From the NCBI GenBank assembly GCA_016195985.1, contig JACPYP010000003.1, positions 1-64,000 on the forward strand: a DNA stretch of 64,000 nucleotides, given 5' to 3'. The notes under the pieces are model-generated. The model did no database searches, was not told the DNA's origin, and saw only the letters and a list, made by a program, of their open reading frames with translations. Of this stretch, positions 59,161-64,000 are shown piece after piece (the stretch's first letter is position 1; each line of letters starts with the position of its first letter). The translations under genes were made by a program, and so were the position numbers. Origin of the DNA: Acidobacteriota bacterium. Lineage in GTDB: Bacteria; Acidobacteriota; Holophagae; Holophagales; Holophagaceae.

Positions 59161-59913
59161 ATGCCGCGAAGCCAACTCAATGATCGAGCCCGGGGCGAAA
59201 CTCGCGCCCTACTGCCGCCCGAATAAGGGCGACGAGGAAGACTGAGTCTGCTGAGTCACCCCTTCATCGAAACCATCCCCTGAAAACACCGAACAGGCAC
59301 CCCTTGCCGGGATCTCTCCGAGGCGTTCAGGCCCTGGGCTTTCGTCTTCACCCGTTTCAATCGGTGGAGCCAGGCTGGCGTCTGGCGGTGCGTTCTGGAT
59401 GTCCTCCGCGCTAAAACCGACGCCGAATGGGTGATGCTGGACGGAACTGTCCTCCGGGCCCATCAACACGCCGCTGGTAAAAAGGGGTGCCACACTCAAG
59501 CACTTCGGAGGTCCAGGGGCGGGTTCTCGACGAAAATCCACCTGACCGTCGATGCTCATGGCAACCGATTGGCTTCCTGGTCAGCCCCCGGGCACACGCA
59601 TGAGAGCCGCCACGCCATCGGCCCCCTCATGGGTGTGGAACCTGGTTATGCGCTCGGCGACCGCGCCTACGATGGTTCCCCAATCAGGGAGGCCATCGCA
59701 GGTATGGGCGCCAAAGCAGTGATTCCGCCGCATCCCCGTCGCAAAGACCCGGCCCACGATGACAGCCATCTCTAGAAAGCCCACCACGCCATTCAGAATC
59801 TGTTCGCGAAGCGGAAGCAATACCGCAGCCTCGCCACCCGTTATGACAAGACCATGCGGAACCACCGCGCCATGGTTGCCATCGCCTGCCTGCCCACATG
59901 GCTCGGTATTTGA
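59161..59913 (+). pseudogene. IS5-like transposase, full-length frame with three nonsense codons (right copy)
   Basis: 251-codon frame MPRSQLNDRARGETRALLPPE*...*KHRTGTPCRDLSEAFRPWAFVFTRFNRWSQAGVWRCVLDVLRAKTDAEWVMLDGTVLRAHQHAAGKK...GGFSTKIHLTVDAHGNRLASWSAPGHTHE...*KAHHAIQNLFAKRKQYRSLATRYDKTMRNHRAMVAIACLPTWLGI*; stops at 59224, 59281, 59773. Confidence 0.9.
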
Positions 59914-59922
59914 AAACAGACC

Positions 59923-60255
59923 CTAGCCGATCAGCTTCGGCAGCAGGTTGGCGGCCTGATCCCGGGCCAGGCGGGCGGCTTCGATGGCGTGGCGGGCCGC
60001 CTCTTCCGCCGACTGGCTGGGCGTGAGAAGGGCTTCGAGCTGGCCCCGCAGGCGCGCGGTTTCGCCTTCGGGATCCGCTAGGTGCTGCTGGGCCGCGGCC
60101 TCGAACACCAGCAGGAAGCATTGGATGGCGTCACAGGCCGTGGACACGATGGCGGCGCCGTGGCGGTGATCCACCTCCAGGGCCAGGGCCGCGGCCAGGA
60201 AACGGAGACCGTCCTCGAAGCGGGCCTGCAGGGAACCGGGGGGGCCGCTGCTCAT
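59923..60255 (-). CDS. hypothetical protein
   Basis: 110 aa helical protein, just downstream of purF on the same strand. Confidence 0.55.
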   Translation of the reverse strand: MSSGPPGSLQARFEDGLRFLAAALALEVDHRHGAAIVSTACDAIQCFLLVFEAAAQQHLADPEGETARLRGQLEALLTPSQSAEEAARHAIEAARLARDQAANLLPKLIG

Positions 60256-60265
60256 CAGGGCTGGC

Positions 60266-61642
60266 TCATTCGCCCGGGGGCACGGGGTACTCGCCGGTGA
60301 AGCAGGCGTAGCAGAAGCCCTTTCCGTGCTCGGGGCCGTCGTCCCCCATGCAGCTCTCCAGATCCATCAGATCCAGGTAGCCCAGGGTGTCGGCCTCCAC
60401 GAACTCGGTGATCTCCTTCAGGCTCATGTAGGAAGCGATGAGGTGCTGCCGCTTGGGAGTGTCGATGCCGTAGAAGCAGGAATGCGTGGTGGGCGGGCAG
60501 GCGATGCGCATGTGCACTTCCTTCGCCCCGGCCTCGCGGACCATCTGCACGATCTTCTTGCTGGTGGTGCCGCGCACGATGCTGTCGTCCACCAGCACCA
60601 CGCGCTTGCCCGCCAGCAGGTGCCGCACGGGGTTCAGCTTCACCTTCACGCCGAAGCTGCGGATGTTCTGCTTGGGCTCGATGAAGGTGCGTCCCACGTA
60701 GTGGTTGCGGATGATGCCGAAGTCGAAGGGGATGCCCGAGTACTCCGAATAGCCCAGGGCCGCGCTGACGCCGCTGTCGGGCACGGGAACGATGAGATCC
60801 GCCTCTACGGGATGGCGCATGGCCAGGCGCCGGCCCATCTCGCGGCGCGCCACCATCACGCTCCGCCCGTAGACGAGGGAATCGGGCCGGGCGAAGTAGA
60901 TGTGCTCGAACACGCAGGGCCTCGCCTGCACCTTGGGCAGGGGGAACCGGGAGCGGATCTCGCCGTTCTTGCGGGAGACCACCACCATCTCTCCGGGCTC
61001 CACGTCCCTTTCGTAGCGGGCGCCCACGAGATCGAAGGCGCAGGTCTCGGAGCTGAACGCGTGGGTGCCGCCCATGCGGCCCATGGCCAGGGGCCGGAAG
61101 CCGTGCGGATCGCGGGCGGCGATGAGGGCGTCATCCGTGAGGATCAGCAGCGAGAAGGCGCCCTTGGCCTGGCGCAGGGCCATCATCACGGCATCCTCCA
61201 GGCTGTCCGCCTGGGCCCGGTTGATGAGGGCCAGCAGCACCTCGCTGTCGGAGGGGCTGGTGAAGGTGTGGCCATCAGTGATGAGGCTGGCGCGCAGCTC
61301 CTCGGTGTTGGTCAGGTTGCCGTTGTGGCAGAGGGCCACCTGGCCGAAACGGCCGTGGATGAGGAAGGGGTGGGCCGCCGAGGCCACATTGCCGCCGGTG
61401 GTGGAGTACCGGGTGTGGCCGATGGCCGCGTCGCCGGGCAGAGCATCCAGCACGGCCTCGGTGAACACATCGGCCACGTAGCCCTGGGCCTTGTGGAGGT
61501 GCAGCCCCTTCCCGTCCCCGGAACAGATGCCCGCGGCCTCCTGGCCGCGGTGCTGCAGGGCGTAGAGGCCCAGGTACGTCTGCCGGGAGGCCTCCGCCTG
61601 ATGGCAGATCCCGAACACCCCGCATTCATCCCTGAACGCCAT
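60266..61642 (-). CDS. purF: amidophosphoribosyltransferase
   Basis: MAFRDECGVFGICHQAEASRQTYLGLYALQHRGQEAAGI, GHTRYSTTGGN, VVLVDDSIVRGTTSKKIVQMVREAGAKEVHMRIACPP. Confidence 0.96.
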   Translation of the reverse strand: MAFRDECGVFGICHQAEASRQTYLGLYALQHRGQEAAGICSGDGKGLHLHKAQGYVADVFTEAVLDALPGDAAIGHTRYSTTGGNVASAAHPFLIHGRFGQVALCHNGNLTNTEELRASLITDGHTFTSPSDSEVLLALINRAQADSLEDAVMMALRQAKGAFSLLILTDDALIAARDPHGFRPLAMGRMGGTHAFSSETCAFDLVGARYERDVEPGEMVVVSRKNGEIRSRFPLPKVQARPCVFEHIYFARPDSLVYGRSVMVARREMGRRLAMRHPVEADLIVPVPDSGVSAALGYSEYSGIPFDFGIIRNHYVGRTFIEPKQNIRSFGVKVKLNPVRHLLAGKRVVLVDDSIVRGTTSKKIVQMVREAGAKEVHMRIACPPTTHSCFYGIDTPKRQHLIASYMSLKEITEFVEADTLGYLDLMDLESCMGDDGPEHGKGFCYACFTGEYPVPPGE

Positions 61643-61703
61643 GCTTCCTCCGAGTCCTTCAGGATACCGCCCCGGCCCCGGTTGCCGAACCAGCAGTTCC
61701 CGA

Positions 61704-62297
61704 TCAGCGCACCGTCACGGTTCCGCTGGCTTCCTGCTGGGCCTCTTGGGCCATGGACCTCAGCGTGCTCAGCAGGGTCATGCCGGCCTCGGTGGGAATC
61801 AGCCCCGTGGTGCTGTCCAGGCCTTCCAGGTGCAGCTCGATGCGGGCCACGTCGCCCTGCTCGAAGCGGGCGCTGAGATCGCACAGGGCCAGCAGCTTCG
61901 GCGCCACCTCCACCAGCACGGTCGAGGCGTGGATGCCCGCGGGCATTTCCAGGCTCCATACCGGCAGGCTGCGGTTTCCGAAGCGGAGGATGATGGGCTC
62001 CCGCCTGGTCTGCGGCGACGGCCCTGCCAGGTAGAGCAGGCGCTCGGCCCGGCCCAGCAGCATGGCCTGGGCGTAGGCCGTGCCCTGGGAGCGGTCCGCT
62101 TCCAGGCGCCAGCCGCCCATGCGGGGCTTCTGAACCTTGTTCTGGGTGCGCGTCGCCGGGGTGGCCTGCAGCCGGAACTGCGTCTCCAGCGGCTGCGCGT
62201 CGCCCCGCATCCAAAGCTGCATCCGGTAGCGGAGTCCCTCCTGGGCGCAGACCGGCAGCGAAAAGGCCAGGAGAAACAGGAGAGCCAAAGAACGCAC
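61704..62297 (-). CDS. exported hypothetical protein
   Basis: Signal peptide MRSLALLFLLAFSLPVCAQ; beta-rich 197 aa. Confidence 0.6.
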   Translation of the reverse strand: MRSLALLFLLAFSLPVCAQEGLRYRMQLWMRGDAQPLETQFRLQATPATRTQNKVQKPRMGGWRLEADRSQGTAYAQAMLLGRAERLLYLAGPSPQTRREPIILRFGNRSLPVWSLEMPAGIHASTVLVEVAPKLLALCDLSARFEQGDVARIELHLEGLDSTTGLIPTEAGMTLLSTLRSMAQEAQQEASGTVTVR

Positions 62298-62328
62298 GAG
62301 ACCACCTTCCCTTCTAGGGTGCCATCCC

Positions 62329-63003
62329 GTGAGATCCTGGACCAGCAGGTGGAGATGGCTGGTGCCGATTTGTTTTGATCTCGATGGAACCTTGGGGCAC
62401 TTCAGCTCAGGCTTCGTGCTTCTGCGTCAAGCCCTGGGCGACATCTGGGGCCAGGCCCCCACGCAGGACGAATTGACGCTTTGCAAAGGCTCCACCGATT
62501 GGGAGATCGTCGACGATCTGCACCGGATGCGGTTCGGCCGCGACCTTGACGAATCCGGCTACGCGGTCTACGAGAAGGCCTGCCTGTCCCACTTCCAGCG
62601 GGCCTTCGCTCCCGGAGTCTGGGAGGCCGAAGCCTTCGGGGGCGTGCTGGAAGGCATGCACTGCCTGGCGCGGCGCTGGCCGGTGTGGCTGGTTTCCGGC
62701 AACGCCCCAGCAGTGCTCACATTCAAGGCCGAAAAGCTGGGCGTCGATCCCGCCATTCCCCGCCTGGGCTCGTTGCCCCGCCACGACCGCGCCGCCCTCC
62801 TGAAGCGGGCCCTCCGGGACTGCCCGGGCCCGCACCTCTACGTGGGCGACCGCCCCCATGACCTCGAAGCCGCCAGGCGGACCGGCCTCCCCTTCATCGG
62901 CGTCGGGAATGCCGTTCCGGGCGAGCACCAGTCCGTGCCCTCCGATGCCGCCGCCGAACGTCTCGTCGCCGCCGTGGAAGCGTCCCTGGAGCCCGGCTGG
63001 TGA
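62329..63003 (+). CDS. HAD-superfamily phosphatase (phosphoglycolate phosphatase-like)
   Basis: PICFDLDGTLGHFSSGF, WLVSGNAPAVLTFKAEKLG, HLYVGDRPHDLEAARRTGLPFIGV. Confidence 0.85.
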   Translation: MRSWTSRWRWLVPICFDLDGTLGHFSSGFVLLRQALGDIWGQAPTQDELTLCKGSTDWEIVDDLHRMRFGRDLDESGYAVYEKACLSHFQRAFAPGVWEAEAFGGVLEGMHCLARRWPVWLVSGNAPAVLTFKAEKLGVDPAIPRLGSLPRHDRAALLKRALRDCPGPHLYVGDRPHDLEAARRTGLPFIGVGNAVPGEHQSVPSDAAAERLVAAVEASLEPGW

Positions 63004-64000
63004 AAGCACGCAAGAACCCGTTGGCCGCCTGGTTTGCGACCCAGTCCGTTTCCCTCAAACTGAGCAGCGCCTTCGCGGCCGTGCTGCTGCTGGGCGTGCT
63101 CGGCATGGGCATCTACAGCAGCAAGCGGGTCCGCCACCAGGCCAACCAGGAGGAACTCACCACGCTGGCCCAGCTTTCGGAGCGCCTGGCCGGCCAGTTG
63201 GACACCTACCTTTCCACCACCCGGAGCCTCGCCCGCCACCTGGCCCTCACCCGGGACGTGGCCGGCTTCCTCACGTCTCCTTCCAGAGGGGCGCGGGCCG
63301 AAGCCTTCAACGCCTGGCTGGCCAGGCAGGCCGGGCAGACCCAGGGCGCCTGCGCCATCTTCGTGCTGGGACGGGACGGCACCTGCCTGGCCGGCAGCCA
63401 GCGCGCCTTCGTGGGCCACAACTTCGCCTTCCGTCCCTACTTCCAGGAAGCCATGGCCGGAAAGGCCAGTGCCAGCGACTGGACCATCGGAACGGTGACC
63501 CTCGCGCCCCGGCTGTTCTCGGCGGCCCCAGTGCAGGCCGGGAGCCGGATCATCGGCGTGCTGGTCACGGAGTACGACGTGGCCGAGCTGGAGCACACGG
63601 TCCATACCTTCGCCCAGCCCGGCTGTTCGGTGCTGCTGGTGAACCGGCTGGGCATCATCCTCGCCCACAGCGAGACCAGCCGGACCTACCACGCCATCGA
63701 ACCCCTGCCCCGCCCGGTACTGGATGACTTGGACCGCAACCGCCAATTCCTGGGACGTTCCTTCCCGGTCGACCCTCTTTCCCCCGAATTTCCCGCGGCC
63801 ATCCGCCAGACGCTGGAGGACGGCGCTCCCCGCCTCGCCCGGTACCGGCTGGCCAAGCTGACCAAGTGGGGCGCCTTCAGCCCGGTCAAAGGCCAGCCCT
63901 GGGTGGCGGTGGTGGCCACGCCTGAAATGGACATTCTGGGCCCCACCCGGGCCGTGTGGGTGGACACCCTCACGGTGGGGGCCATCACTTCCACGGCGGC
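63000..64000 (+). CDS. dCache-type membrane sensor protein, truncated by window edge
   Basis: GTG start overlapping upstream TGA; VKARKNPLAAWFATQSVSLKLSSAFAAVLLLGVLGMGIYSSKRVRHQANQEEL...VGHNFAFRPYFQEAMAGKASASDWTIGTVTLAPRLFSAAPVQAGSRIIGVLVTEYD (Cache signature). Confidence 0.8.
   Translation, partial: MKARKNPLAAWFATQSVSLKLSSAFAAVLLLGVLGMGIYSSKRVRHQANQEELTTLAQLSERLAGQLDTYLSTTRSLARHLALTRDVAGFLTSPSRGARAEAFNAWLARQAGQTQGACAIFVLGRDGTCLAGSQRAFVGHNFAFRPYFQEAMAGKASASDWTIGTVTLAPRLFSAAPVQAGSRIIGVLVTEYDVAELEHTVHTFAQPGCSVLLVNRLGIILAHSETSRTYHAIEPLPRPVLDDLDRNRQFLGRSFPVDPLSPEFPAAIRQTLEDGAPRLARYRLAKLTKWGAFSPVKGQPWVAVVATPEMDILGPTRAVWVDTLTVGAITSTA

Noticed and set aside
60326-61876. 516-aa plus-strand ORF antisense to purF
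   Set aside because: Mirror ORF; purF is unambiguous on the minus strand.

Overview
High-GC bacterial chromosome segment; gene content and style suggest an Acidobacteriota/Holophagae-like organism, but this is inference only. The backbone has ordinary metabolic genes: poxB, fumC, ndh-2, quinol-type NO reductase, ribA, PCD, ispG, yidD, a long GlmS variant, ric/ytfE-like, plsC, miaA and purF. It also has a MipA-MFP-RND-LytS-LytTR operon, a BamA/TamA-like protein, and a large flagellar operon (flgB-flgC-fliE-fliF-fliG-fliH-fliI-fliJ-motE-like-fliK-flgD-flgE) with a good sigma-54 -24/-12 candidate upstream of flgB. Accessory or decayed regions are: (i) ~15.9-17.1 kb, with an integrase-like remnant and an orphan tRNA-Val(GAC) 3' end followed by a terminator (att scar); (ii) 24.4-28.7 kb, with a VOC pseudogene containing a G10 tract and an orphan AT-richer gene; (iii) 57.2-59.9 kb, where two oppositely oriented IS5-like transposase remnants flank an AT-rich patch. 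That patch carries an HlyD-type adaptor N-terminus abutting a LanB/thiopeptide-type dehydratase C-domain fragment, a CPBP-like membrane protease and a small membrane protein. I read this as the scar of a RiPP (lanthipeptide/thiopeptide-like) locus, and it is the most interesting item in the window. Two clusters of strong REP-like hairpins (39.7 kb and 55.1 kb) are otherwise unexplained. All family calls come from reading translations by eye; no database search was run.
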